64,000 bases of DNA from Perilla frutescens (taxonomy: Eukaryota; Streptophyta; Magnoliopsida; Lamiales; Lamiaceae): assembly GCA_026008535.1 (NCBI GenBank), contig BRKX01000002.1:34153501-34217500 (forward strand), given 5' to 3'. The translations under genes and the position numbers were made by a program. Shown one piece after another: positions 1 to 10,000 of this stretch. The notes under the pieces were generated by a model. That model saw nothing but the letters and a program-made list of their open reading frames with translations. It was not told where the DNA came from and searched no databases. Every line of letters begins with the position of its first letter. Within the stretch, counting starts at the first letter, position 1.

Positions 1-99
1 CACACATCTCGAATTTTTTTATTTCATCGATAGTTGGATAGCATTTACATAGGCATATCAAAGAAATACTAATTCTTATATTTTGTAATATTTTATCAG
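1..99 (+). other. 3' end of the first TLP intron
   Basis: AT-rich sequence with no open frame leading into the thaumatin domain. It ends in the acceptor TTTTATCAG, so it is read as the end of the intron between the missing signal-peptide exon and the main exon. Confidence 0.6.
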
Positions 100-1972
100 G
101 AAGTTTAGGGGCTACATTTACATTAGTAAACAGATGTGACTATACAGTATGGCCCGGGATACTATCCAACGCGGGCAGCTCCGGTCTAGACACCACTGGT
201 TTCCAGCTCCCACCCAGCACCACCCGGTCCTTCCCAGCTCAAACCGGATGGTCCGGCCGGTTCTGGGGCCGAACCGGTTGCTCATTCGACCCCACGACCG
301 GCCAAGGCAGCTGCGCCACCGGCGACTGCGGCTCCAACCAAATGGAATGCAATGGCGCCGGAGCAGCGCCGCCGGCCACCTTAGCCGAATTCACAATAGG
401 ATCATCTGCGAACCCTCAAGATTTCTACGACGTCAGCCTCGTCGACGGCTACAACTTGCCCATGATCATCGAGGCGGTGGGCGGCTCGGGAGCCTGCGGT
501 TCGACCGGGTGCGTGGCCGATCTGAACCGGATGTGCCCGAACGAGCTACGGGCAGGCGGCGGGCAGGGGTGCAAGAGTGCATGCGAGGCGTTTGGGACGC
601 CGGAATATTGCTGCAGCGGTGAGCATGGGTCTCCGGCGACGTGCCGGCCGTCGGCGTATTCGGAGATGTTCAAGAATGCATGTCCGAGATCGTATAGCTA
701 CGCATACGATGATGCTACGAGTACGTTTACGTGTAGCGGAGCGGATTATACCATTACATTCTGCCCTTCACTCACAAGGTACGTACGTTAAGAATATCAT
801 ATATCATATATCATATATATTTATGGAAGATTTTTTTTTTCTTCAGGAAATTATATATATATATATATATATACACAAATATATATATTCTTATTCTGAT
901 TTTTATTCTATTGTTTTTAATCTACTTTTTATCTTCTATGCATGGTTACTGTGGCTGTCATTGTAGATTAAAATAATTGAAATCTTTTTCTTGAGAAAGA
1001 GATTTGTTTTCAGATTTCGTTCCTAGCTTGTTATACTCTTTCCTCCTTGTGTTACACTCCATGTTACACTTTTAAATTATGAGTTTTTTTTGTATTTTTT
1101 TTTCTTCAATTTTATTTTTTTTATAATTTAGTTTAATTTTATGATTGTGTTTAGGTTCACCCCATCCAATTAGGGTTTATAATTATTTTTTAATATTTAA
1201 TATCAATTTTTAATTAATAATTCATTATTATGTTTTTTTTTAAATTATGTTTTATAATTTTTTAATTCATTTTTTGTTTATAAATGTTGACTATGATTAT
1301 TTATGCTATAATTAATTTTTATTTTATAATAAATATTATTAAAATCATAAATTTAATAATGAAATATGGAGTGAAACACAAGAAAATGTAACAGGAAATT
1401 TCAACCCCTTTTTATATTAGTATACTTGTAATAGACTACAATAATAGTTTAATATTCTTACAAAATTATTAAATATTTGTATATGCATAGTTTCAAATTA
1501 ATCGTCACTTTTAAATTTTAAAAGTGATATTTCGGTATATTTATCTCTAATTATTATGAATAATACTAAGATATAATTTTCAATCTCTCCACTCTCCATA
1601 ATTCGCATAAAGCATAATACATCCCTTTTGGTCCTATATAGAAATTTTACTTGAGATTTAATTTCAGCAAGAGTTTTTGAGAAATTCAATTTAATGATCT
1701 AAATTCTAATTATTACGTACTATCATTTTTTAATTTGCAGTCAAAAATCTTCAAGTTCATCACCTGGGATGGCCGCAAACGGGCTGCCATCACCGGCAGC
1801 GGCTGCCGCTGCTGCGTATCCCAACGGTGGCTCACATTCTCATCCAGAAGATAGCTTGACGACGTGGCTCCCAAATTTTGTCACCGGAGGCTCATCACAT
1901 CTTGCAATGAACCCTAATCACATAGTAATTATTTGTTCAGCTATAATGTTTTTCTCATTTATTCAGTTATAG
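100..1972 (+). CDS. Thaumatin-like protein (PR-5 family) with C-terminal GPI-type tail; 5' exon outside window
   Basis: Two exons are visible: 100-778 (acceptor CAG at 97-99, donor GT at 779) and 1741-1972 (acceptor CAG at 1738-1740, stop TAG 1970-1972). The intron interrupts a codon after its second base, and the splice keeps the frame. The first exon, with start codon and signal peptide, must lie left of position 1. The large exon encodes the thaumatin fold: the N-terminal ATFTLVNRCDYTVWPG start, the family signature around GSCATGDCGSNQMEC, many regularly spaced cysteines, and acidic-cleft residues in the LAEFT and FYDVSLVDGYN segments. The last exon adds a Ser/Pro/Ala-rich low-complexity stretch and a terminal hydrophobic segment (about VIICSAIMFFSFIQL). 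Such tails are known in membrane-anchored TLPs and suggest GPI attachment at the cell surface. TLPs are secreted or apoplastic, linked to defence or wall glucan binding. The intron holds a MITE-like repeat. The family call is very secure; anchoring is inferred. Confidence 0.93.
1027..1395. mobile_element. AT-rich TIR element (MITE-like) in the TLP intron
   Basis: The left end (CTTGTTATACTCTTTCC, then TTGTGTTACACTCCAT) is repeated imperfectly and inverted at the right end (ATGGAGTGAAACACAAG, then AAATGTAACAG). The interior is very AT-rich and contains the phrase AATTAGGGTTTATA, which recurs in the element at 2968-3314. No clear target duplication was found, so the ends are approximate. Confidence 0.45.
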
Positions 1973-2429
1973 GATTCTCATTAATTGTTGCATGGCAACA
2001 ACACACATTGCCAACGAAACCAAAATTTTGCAATAGTTTGTCTTTAGAAACTCCATAACTGATCAATTTTAGAATCATATTATATATGATTCACTATTAA
2101 TATATATATATATATATGTATTTTGGCATGATTAGTTATTTTGTAAATTGTTTATCTATTCTATGATGTAATTTTATTGATGTTGAGTGCAAAAAAAGTG
2201 GTTTCATGATGAAATTTAACCCCATATAGGGAATTATTCATTCTTCTAGCTAGATCCAATGCACAGAAATTAAATGTAGCTGGAGAAATCAAGTATACGA
2301 TCGAGGGATTTTTTTTCAGTTTTTGTGAAGCCTTTTTATATTTGATAGGTTTAATACAATATCGTGCCACAAACTAATAATAATTTTAGATTTTAATACT
2401 ATCCCGACTTTCAATAAATAATAATTTAA

Positions 2430-2747
2430 TACTATCTCCGTTTCAAAATGTTTGTTGTTTTAGATTTTTATTTTTTTTTCAAAATGTTTGTTGTTTTATA
2501 TAATTTGACATTCTCTCCCCTAATTTTAACCATCTCAAATCCTACAAGATTTCTTGATTCTAACTTAACTATGATATATGAAGAGAGAAAAATATATGGA
2601 GAGAGAAAATATTGTTATTTTTTAGGAAAATATAGATGAATTAGATTTTATGGCATATATGAGGGATGTGTATATTTGTCTACAAAATTAATTCTTAATT
2701 CCAGATAAAAAAAACAAAACAACAAATATTTTGAAACGGAGGTAGTA
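2430..2747. mobile_element. Stowaway-like MITE
   Basis: The left terminus TACTATCTCCGTTTCAAAA matches the inverted right terminus TACTACCTCCGTTTCAAAA, followed on both sides by TGTTGTTTT/ATTTGTTGTTTT. CTCCGTTTC termini flanked by TA are the hallmark of Stowaway (Tc1/mariner-derived) MITEs. A second copy of the terminal phrase (TTTCAAAATGTTTGTTG) sits inside the left end near 2475, suggesting an internal duplication. There is no coding capacity. Confidence 0.8.
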
Positions 2748-2967
2748 ATTAGTTTTTTTTTCTGTTTTTTTTTCTCATGATTCCATCCGTCGACAGATTG
2801 TGATGTGGATTGTCAGATGCTTAAGTATTATTTTCGTATAGAATAAGAAAATTGTGAGAAAATATCATATTTCCAAGTATGACAAAACATCGTTTCTTGT
2901 CGCCATAAATTATGTCGCGGGACAAAGTCAGATAGAATATATCATTAATCAAATGAAATCACATATC

Positions 2968-3314
2968 TCACTTTCTCTGTCTCATTTGATATTCCAATTT
3001 AATTTTTATTATATTTTCACCCTTTTTTTTTTCAATTTCAATTTGTTATGGTTTAATTTAATTTTATAATTATTATTTAGCACTTATTCCACTCAATTAG
3101 GGTTTATATTTATTTTTTAATAATTATTTTATATTTTTTAGTTAATATAATTGATTAATATGGTCAATTATTCCAAAATTAGGGCATATAATTTTTTTAA
3201 ATTTTTTAATTTTTAGCAATAAATGTTAACGATAATTAGTTATAATAAGTTGTATTTTTGAAATAAATATTTTTAATATATTAAATTTGATAGTAAGACA
3301 CAATAGTGGGACAT
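2968..3314. mobile_element. AT-rich TIR element (MITE-like)
   Basis: Imperfect inverted ends: ATCTCACTTTCTCTGTCTCA on the left, and on the right a segment whose complement reads TGTCCCACTATTGTGTCTTA. The centre carries AATTAGGGTTTATATTTATT, as in the TLP-intron element, so both may belong to one family. The target duplication is unclear. Confidence 0.4.
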
Positions 3315-3501
3315 TGAATATAGACTAGAGAATAAACACAACCAATGACGTCTTATTTAACTATTATATACATATATATTATTTCGATGTATATACATTT
3401 ATCCAATATTGTAAGTGTGGATAGTTTTTAGAAAACAAACAAATATTTTACAATATATAAAAAATAATACTTTAACATGAATTTAATTTTGAGTAAATTA
3501 T

Positions 3502-3671
3502 TGTTGGGTACCCGTTCATCGACTAGTGGGCCTCGAGTTCACCTTTCCCCCCACATTAATACGATATTGTCCGCTTTGGGCCAACCTCGCATGGTTTTCA
3601 CTTTGGGCATCTCCTAAAAGACCTCATACTAATGGGGTAAGTGAACTCCTTATATCCAAGCCAACCCTTGG
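3502..3671 (-). repeat. TRIM LTR, truncated copy (left)
   Basis: Matches the other two LTRs over its first 170 bases on the plus strand, through the phrase CCAACCCTTGGA. It then switches abruptly into internal sequence (AGCCCACTATTCCATGG). The transcription-start half of the LTR is missing, consistent with template switching or unequal recombination. Confidence 0.85.
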
Positions 3672-3820
3672 AAGCCCACTATTCCATGGTACACATTCCA
3701 ACAATCATCCCCTTAAACAGTCACAAAGACAGTCACGAAGACAACCGGAGGTCACATTTGAGGCAAACTCCCACACCATCGTGGTCCACTATCCCAGACC
3801 GAACTGGGCTCTGATACCAA

Positions 3821-4029
3821 TGTTGGGTACCCGTTCATCGAATAGTGGGCCTTGAGTTCACCTTTCCCCCCACATTAATACGATATTGTCCGCTTTGGGC
3901 CAAACTCGCATGGTTTTCACTTTGGGCATCTCCTAAAAGACCTCATACTAATGGGGTAAGTGAACTCCTTATATCCAAGCCAACCCTTGGATATATTTCC
4001 AATGTGGGACTTTGATTGACATCCCAACA
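3821..4029 (-). repeat. TRIM LTR, complete copy (middle)
   Basis: A 209-bp copy starting TGTTGGGTACCC and ending CATCCCAACA on the plus strand. It is flanked at 3808-3819 by the complement of the initiator-Met tRNA primer-binding site. It is shared between two tandem units. Confidence 0.88.
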
Positions 4030-4284
4030 ATCATCCCCTCAAACCAAGGAACACATCCCCTCCAATGGTACACATTCCAACAATCATCCACTCAAACAGT
4101 CACGAAGACAACCGGAGGTCACATTTGAGGCAAACTCCCACACCATCGTGGCCCACTATCCCATGGTACACATTCCAACAATCATCCCCTCAAACAGTCA
4201 CAAAGCCAGTCACGAAGACAACCAGAGGTCACATTTGAGGCAAACTCCCACACCATCGTGGCCCACTATCCCAGACCGAATCGG

Positions 4285-4296
4285 GCTCTGATACCA
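4285..4296 (-). other. TRIM primer-binding site (tRNA-iMet)
   Basis: On the minus strand this reads TGGTATCAGAGC, complementary to the 3' end of plant initiator-Met tRNA, one base inside the 5' LTR. An identical site is at 3808-3819. Confidence 0.85.
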
Positions 4297-4297
4297 A

Positions 4298-4505
4298 TGT
4301 TGGGCACCCATTCATCGAATAGTGGGCCTCGAGTTCACATTTCCCCCACATTAATACGATATTGTCCGCTTTGGGCCAAGTCCGCACGGTTTTCACTTTG
4401 GACATCTCCCAAAAGGCCTCATACTAATGGGGTAGGTGAACTCCTTATATCCAAGCCAATCCTTGGATATATTTCCGATGTGGGACTTGGATTGACATCC
4501 CAACA
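4298..4505 (-). repeat. TRIM LTR, complete copy (5' LTR on the minus strand)
   Basis: A 208-bp copy abutting the right target duplication. Its minus strand begins TGTTGGGATGTCAATCCAAG. It contains GTCCCACATCG (4476-4486), identical to the plant snRNA upstream sequence element consensus, and a TATA-like GGATATAAGG (4443-4452) downstream. Confidence 0.88.
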
Positions 4506-4517
4506 ATTATAAATATA

Positions 4518-5366
4518 GGAGAAATATCAATTTAAGGCCCGAAAAATGATTTATCTATCGATATAGAGCCTAAAAGATAGATTCTATCGATTCAAGTTTG
4601 AAAGATCTAAAACTATCGATTTAAGGCTTGGAGATTTAACGGTGTTAAAACTCCATTCAACAGAAGGTGATGTGGCTGTTAAATATGCACATTATTTTGA
4701 CACATCATTATCCTAAATTAAATTTAAAAAAACATAACTTTACATTAATTAAATTAAATAGAGGGTTTTATTATATTATATAAATTCAATCTCTATTTAA
4801 TTCAATCAGAGATTTTTATCAGTTTAAATTAACTTCAATAGGTAATTGTAATACTTTTTTTTCGATTACAATACTAAATTGATATAGTTATTTTTATTTT
4901 TATTTTCATTTTTGATGGAGAAATGATTATTTTAAAAAGAGATCTGGAGAGAGAATAAAATTAACATTAATTAATTTATTAAATATTTCAATAACATTTA
5001 ATAGTTTGCGATGTAATTAAAATCATAATAATTAATTATAAATATAATAAATTTTAATTAATCAAACAAATATAGATGAATTTCAAACTAAAAAATAATG
5101 AGACCCAAACGACAAAAAGTGATGGTTTTTATTTGACGAAATTTAATAAAACCCCATGTTTAATTTAATTAAAATAATTAATGTAAAGTTGTGTTTTTTG
5201 CTTAATTTAATATATGAAATGATGTGGATATTTAATGGTCATATACCTTTTATTTGATGGAGTTTTAACACCGTTAAATTTATAAGCCTTAAATTGATAG
5301 AATCTATTTTTCGAGCTCTATATTAATAGATAAGTCATCTTTCGAGCTTTGAATGGATAATTTTCC
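4518..5366. mobile_element. Non-autonomous Mutator-like (MULE) element with long TIRs
   Basis: Flanked by a perfect 9-bp duplication ATAAATATA (4509-4517 and 5367-5375), the size made by Mutator-like transposases. The inverted ends run about 150 bp: the left starts GGAGAAATATCAATTTAAGG, and the right complement starts GGAAAATTATCCATTCAAAG. Both continue through TTTAACGGTGTTAAAACTCC. The interior is AT-rich without a coding frame. The neighbouring TRIM sits only a few bases from its left end. Confidence 0.8.
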
Positions 5367-5375
5367 ATAAATATA

Positions 5376-5973
5376 TCATTGATTATTTAAATTCTACGTC
5401 TGTGTCCAGATATAGTTTGCAACGAACCGACCCGAAACCACGTTAGTAGCCCGTCTTCTTTTGCAACTTTTGAAAGAATGGATTGGAAAAAAGGCTAGAC
5501 AACAAACGTGGATCCCATTTTGTAGTTAGAAAAGATAAATTCAAAACAAGTTAAAATTCAAATTGGAATCTCAGATCTAAAGTTTGATGAATCAATAGAT
5601 CTATACTTTTATGATCGGTTAATGTTTAGAATATTTTAGAGAATACATTAGTAGTTGTTCTTATTTTTCTCCATTTATCTTTGGACTACTGTCTACTCGT
5701 GAGTCATACAGTCATAGTTCATGACTATTATGATTTCTTATTTTTGCTAGTTTAGCATGGATCTTGCAAATATTCACAACCCAATATATGTCATGAGGGC
5801 GGCGCTCGATCGTACGTTAATTTTATCACAACAAAAATGCATCTAAGGATTATTAATATAAATGATCATATTGCATAAAAATTAAAAAGATATAAAAATT
5901 ATCTACCTTCACACTTACGTAAATAATATAAACAAGTTTAGACAAACTGAAAAAACTTTCTGCATTAATATCA
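5376..5973. other. Intergenic, no feature seen
   Basis: AT-rich sequence with no long open frame, no clear repeat and no recognisable promoter or RNA gene. Confidence 0.5.
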
Positions 5974-6242
5974 TACTCACTCCATTTCATAATGTTTGTT
6001 GTTTTAGGATTTTAATATATAATTAACAATTAATTGTTTTGGACTAATATATCACTTCCTTCTATATCAAATAATTAAATCTTATTCCCTTATATTTTCC
6101 TAAATAGTTGTCAAAATTTTATCTCTCCATATATTTGCAGGGTTAAAATTGAGAGAAAGAGTGTGAAAATATCTAAAGCAACAAATATTTTGACACAAAA
6201 TAAAACTCATAAAACAGCAATTAAAACGAAACGGACGGAGCA
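5974..6242. mobile_element. Stowaway-like MITE, second copy
   Basis: The left end ACTCACTCCATTTCATAATG, then TTTGTTGTTTTAG, resembles the MITE at 2430. The right end complement is TGCTCCGTCCGTTTCGTTTT. An internal AACAAATATTTTG copy of the subterminal motif is present near 6180. The ends are diverged, so the TA duplication is not cleanly seen. Confidence 0.6.
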
Positions 6243-6591
6243 TTCAAGGGCATAGATTAGGTGTGGAGGCAGTATTCCACAAGTAGGCAGCATGGACTTT
6301 TTCCTTAGTTTAATTTGTGAATCATGTGATCTTTGATTACGCACTCCTTTCATTGGTGATTAGGGTTTTATTTATTCTTGGACGGCGCCATATAAAGGCA
6401 ACAGACCAATATTCTATTTTCCGTTAAAATTGTTTTCCATTGCTCAATTTTTACTTTCTTTATTTAAATGCTGGCACGGCTTGGATCAGTACCTGTAAAG
6501 GGTCTCAACATTTTCTTCGACTTTCGAATTTTTTTTACAACCATTTTGGTTGCAAGAATATTTATAAATGGCTTTTTTTCTATTGCGTCAC

Positions 6592-6594
<3 letters not shown>
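6243..6594. other. Intergenic with a weak promoter-like segment
   Basis: Contains a CATTGGT (CCAAT-like) phrase near 6353 and GCCATATAAAGGC near 6388, a plausible TATA box. It is followed only by a short low-complexity open frame (6440-6640) that runs into a GA microsatellite. No recognisable protein, so no gene is called. Confidence 0.3.

Positions 6595-6633
<39 letters not shown>
6595..6633. repeat. (GA)n microsatellite
   Basis: Uninterrupted GA dinucleotides over about 39 bases, downstream of the HSP90 gene. Confidence 0.95.
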
Positions 6634-6636
<3 letters not shown>

Positions 6637-6765
6637 ATAATTAAACTAATTAAAATTTACTTAAGACTTTCAACCAACAGGAATGCTCAAGAAAATAATG
6701 GAAATAAACACAGGATTGTTCGATACATTAAAAAAACACAACTTAAAATCTTTTGAGACTTGTGT

Positions 6766-6819
6766 TCGTTTGGCTTCTAAAACAATTTATCCTCGTTTGG
6801 CTTCTAAAACAATTTATCC
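6766..6819. repeat. Perfect 27-bp tandem duplication
   Basis: The unit begins TCGTTTGGCTTCTAAAACAA and is repeated exactly twice, head to tail. It lies about 240 bp beyond the HSP90 stop codon, in the 3' UTR or flank. Confidence 0.9.
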
Positions 6820-7060
6820 CCCAAAATAGTGTGTTGTTTTTAGCCCTGCTCCACGCTTGTGCACGTAAAATATGGATTTAAAGATACTCGAACAAAACAT
6901 ACACACCATTGCAATCAGAAAAGATCTCGTGTGTAACGAGGTTGCGCATAGCATATAGCTCCGTTAAGCTGTATTTGCACTATAGTTCTAGCTAGGCAAA
7001 AATTGAAAGACGAACCAAAAATAAAACTTCTATCCAGAAAAGATCAGATCATCAGTCAGC

Positions 7061-10000
7061 CTACAACTCATCTTTCAAGTCCTCATCATTCACTGCTTCC
7101 TCAATCTTGGAGGAAGACTCTGTTTCTTTAGAACTCGTCTCCGTCTCGGTTTCTTCAACAATGTCGTCCTCCTCCACCGTTACATCAGGGCTGATGTTGA
7201 GGCTGTTTCTCACCGAGTTGTATATACGGGAAGCAAAATCTTTTGGCTCGTTTTGTAAGAATCCACTTTCCATGAGGGCTGTCTGGTACATGAGCTTTGC
7301 AGTTTCCTTCACGCTTTCATCCTGTACAAGAAACTCCATGTAAAATTAATCGAGACGATGGTCATAGAGGAAAGCTACGACTTAAGTTTACAAGTTACAT
7401 ACCTCAGGATCCTTGGCCACTCTCTCTCTAAGCTCTTTGATAATAGGGTGTCTTGGGTTGATTTCAAGGACCCTCTTCCCACGCATGTAAGCTTGTTTGC
7501 TGGCATCTGAGAGAGTTTGAGACTGCATGATCCTTTCCATGTTGGCACTCCAGCCATATTTTGACGTCACGACCACACATGGGGAGTCTGACAAACGATT
7601 GCTGATCTTCACGTCGTCAACGTTGTCACTAGCAAGAGCACCTTTCCACCATTTGGTCAACTCCTTGAACTCCTCCTTCAGTTCTTTGATTTTTGACTCC
7701 TTTCCAATTTTGAGCCCCTCCTTTGATACATTTTGGAATTTCTTGTCTTCATAATCCATCAAATATTGCATCAAATATTCATCCACAGGGTCAGTAAGGA
7801 AAATGACCTGCGTCACAAGTTGAATTCAGTTTTGCTCTCGTATGTGAGATAAAGCAAATTTTTAGGAACTAGAAAGATGCTAAAGTGGAAAGCTTACCTC
7901 GTAATTTTTCTTTTTAAGGATCTCAAGGAATGGGGAATTCTCAAGCTGTTCTTTGCTTGATCCAGTAATATAAAAGATATCTTTCTGTCCTGACTTCATT
8001 CTCGATATATATCGATCCAGTGAAGTTAATTTACCTTCTGACTTAGTACTGCAGAGTAAGACACCATAAATTTACCTATATTAGAATTTAGACTACTTAT
8101 TGTTCCATGTATCAAATTTATGTCTATATTGTAAATATGCTTACGTTTCAAATCTAAGAAGTTTCGCAAGGCGGTTTCTGTTAGTTGCATCCTCAATAAT
8201 CCCGAGCTTGATTGACTTGCCAAATTCATTCCAGAATTTTGTGTACTGTCCTTTCTTTTCATTGCTGTCGCTGGATTCTTCAATATCTGGGATTGCATTA
8301 AATTTCAAAAGCAAAGCAGAACCAGTTAAGCACATGGGAAAGAACTGTATGAACTGTTTCTTTTTTTACTTAGTATATCAGATGAGTCAGAAACACAACC
8401 ATATTGCTACACTTAAATAAGCACATCATCTATTAGACAAGTAAGGTAGCTATATCTGTTCCATTACTTGATTTGCCAACTATTTGCAACAGTTACCCTA
8501 AAGCAGATATACATCTCTTTCTGTTTACCATACCTTTCTTGTCTGTGTCACTGGATTCATCGGGATCCTCTTCAGCAAGCTTGCGAATCATATCAAGGGC
8601 CTTCCGGATGAGTTTCTTCTTTATCGTTTTCAAGCTGCTATGCTGTTGTAGCATTTCTCTTGATACATTAAGCGGCAAGGTGTCGGAATCAACAAGACCC
8701 TGGTCACATTATACTAGTAAGAACCGGGTCCCCTTGCTCAATTATTGCAACTTATTAGAAGAGTTTATGGAGATAAATATTACCAGCAAAAAGTTCAAAT
8801 ACTTTGGCAGAAGTTCATCAAATTCATCCGAGATAAACACCCGCCTGACATATAATTTCAAATTGGATTTGTTGGCGTTGTAGTAACTCTCATATAAATC
8901 TTGAGGAGCCTTGGGAGGTACGAACAACACAGCCTTGAATTCCACATCACCTTCAGCGTTAAAGTGACTCCATGTCATAGGCTTCTCATCACCAAAGTCC
9001 TGCCAATAGAGTTTAGCATGTTAATAAAAAGTGTAAAATTGATGTGCAAGAAGATCAAAGTGTACATTGGTTCATGTTACACACCTTAGCCAGAGAGTGA
9101 TAGAATTTTGTGTATTCTTCATCAGTCACCTCCCTTGGACTCCGTAGCCAAATAGCTTTCACATCATTCAAAAGTTCCCACTCATAGGTAGTTTTCTTCA
9201 CTGTCTTTGTTTTGGGTTTCTTCTCGTCCTCATCTTTCTCAGCATCTTCTTCCTCTTCCTCAGATTTACTTTCAGCTGTTTCATTCATAGGTGGATTAAG
9301 GTAAGCACCAAGAACTAAATGCATGTACACATTATTACATTGTATTGAAGCAGTATCAAAATGTGCACAGTTCTTCTAAAAACAAACAAAAAATGCATAA
9401 TTACTAAGAAGGCTACACAGAATCATTCATACATTTTTCCTCCTCGTCATCACTGGTATCATCTTCCTCAGCAGGAACCTCCTCATCCACTTCTTTACTC
9501 GCCCAAAGATGTATGGGGAAGTTAATGAATTCAGAATACTTTTTCACCAACTCCTGCAATAGTGAGAAGGATTGAGAAATAAGAACAGTATGCTGAAATG
9601 GATGATATATAAAAAGGAAACAACCTAATAGACCTTAAGCTTAAACATCAATACAACAATACTAGAATGGCAATTTTCCATTCTATACATCTCTTAAATT
9701 TGTGCATATGTTTCAACAATAACAAGCCACACAAAAGTAGGTAAAATAACCCCTTTCTCCACCCCCACTATAAAAAGATATAAAAGATCGACAATAAAGT
9801 ACAAAACAAATCAGCTAGAGTCATCTATCTTGGCCATTGTTTAAAATGGATTCCTGTGCATAAGCTACTCCATCAAACTTACTAGTGATCCTATATCTCC
9901 TCCCAAAGGTAGGTTTCAAAGAATCATCTAGCGGATGTCTCTTAAACAACCCTTGAACAACTAATGGGGTAAAGAAACCGCTCAACAGTGCTTAGCCACC

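Larger units (their letters stand above)
3502..4505 (-). mobile_element. Tandem (triple-LTR) TRIM retrotransposon
   Basis: The element is bounded by a perfect 5-bp target duplication ATTAT (3497-3501 and 4506-4510). It contains three copies of one LTR (about 208 bp, TGTTGGG...CCCAACA) separated by two short non-coding internal segments. Read on the minus strand, each of the two complete LTRs (at 4298-4505 and 3821-4029) is followed after one base by TGGTATCAGAGC, the primer-binding site for initiator-Met tRNA. A purine-rich tract (GAGGGGATGAT) precedes the next LTR. There is no gag or pol. Its size and lack of coding fit a TRIM (terminal-repeat retrotransposon in miniature). Confidence 0.9.

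Noticed and set aside
149..622. 157-codon frame overlapping the TLP exon
   Set aside because: It is an out-of-frame shadow of the GC-rich thaumatin exon; the true frame matches the family throughout.
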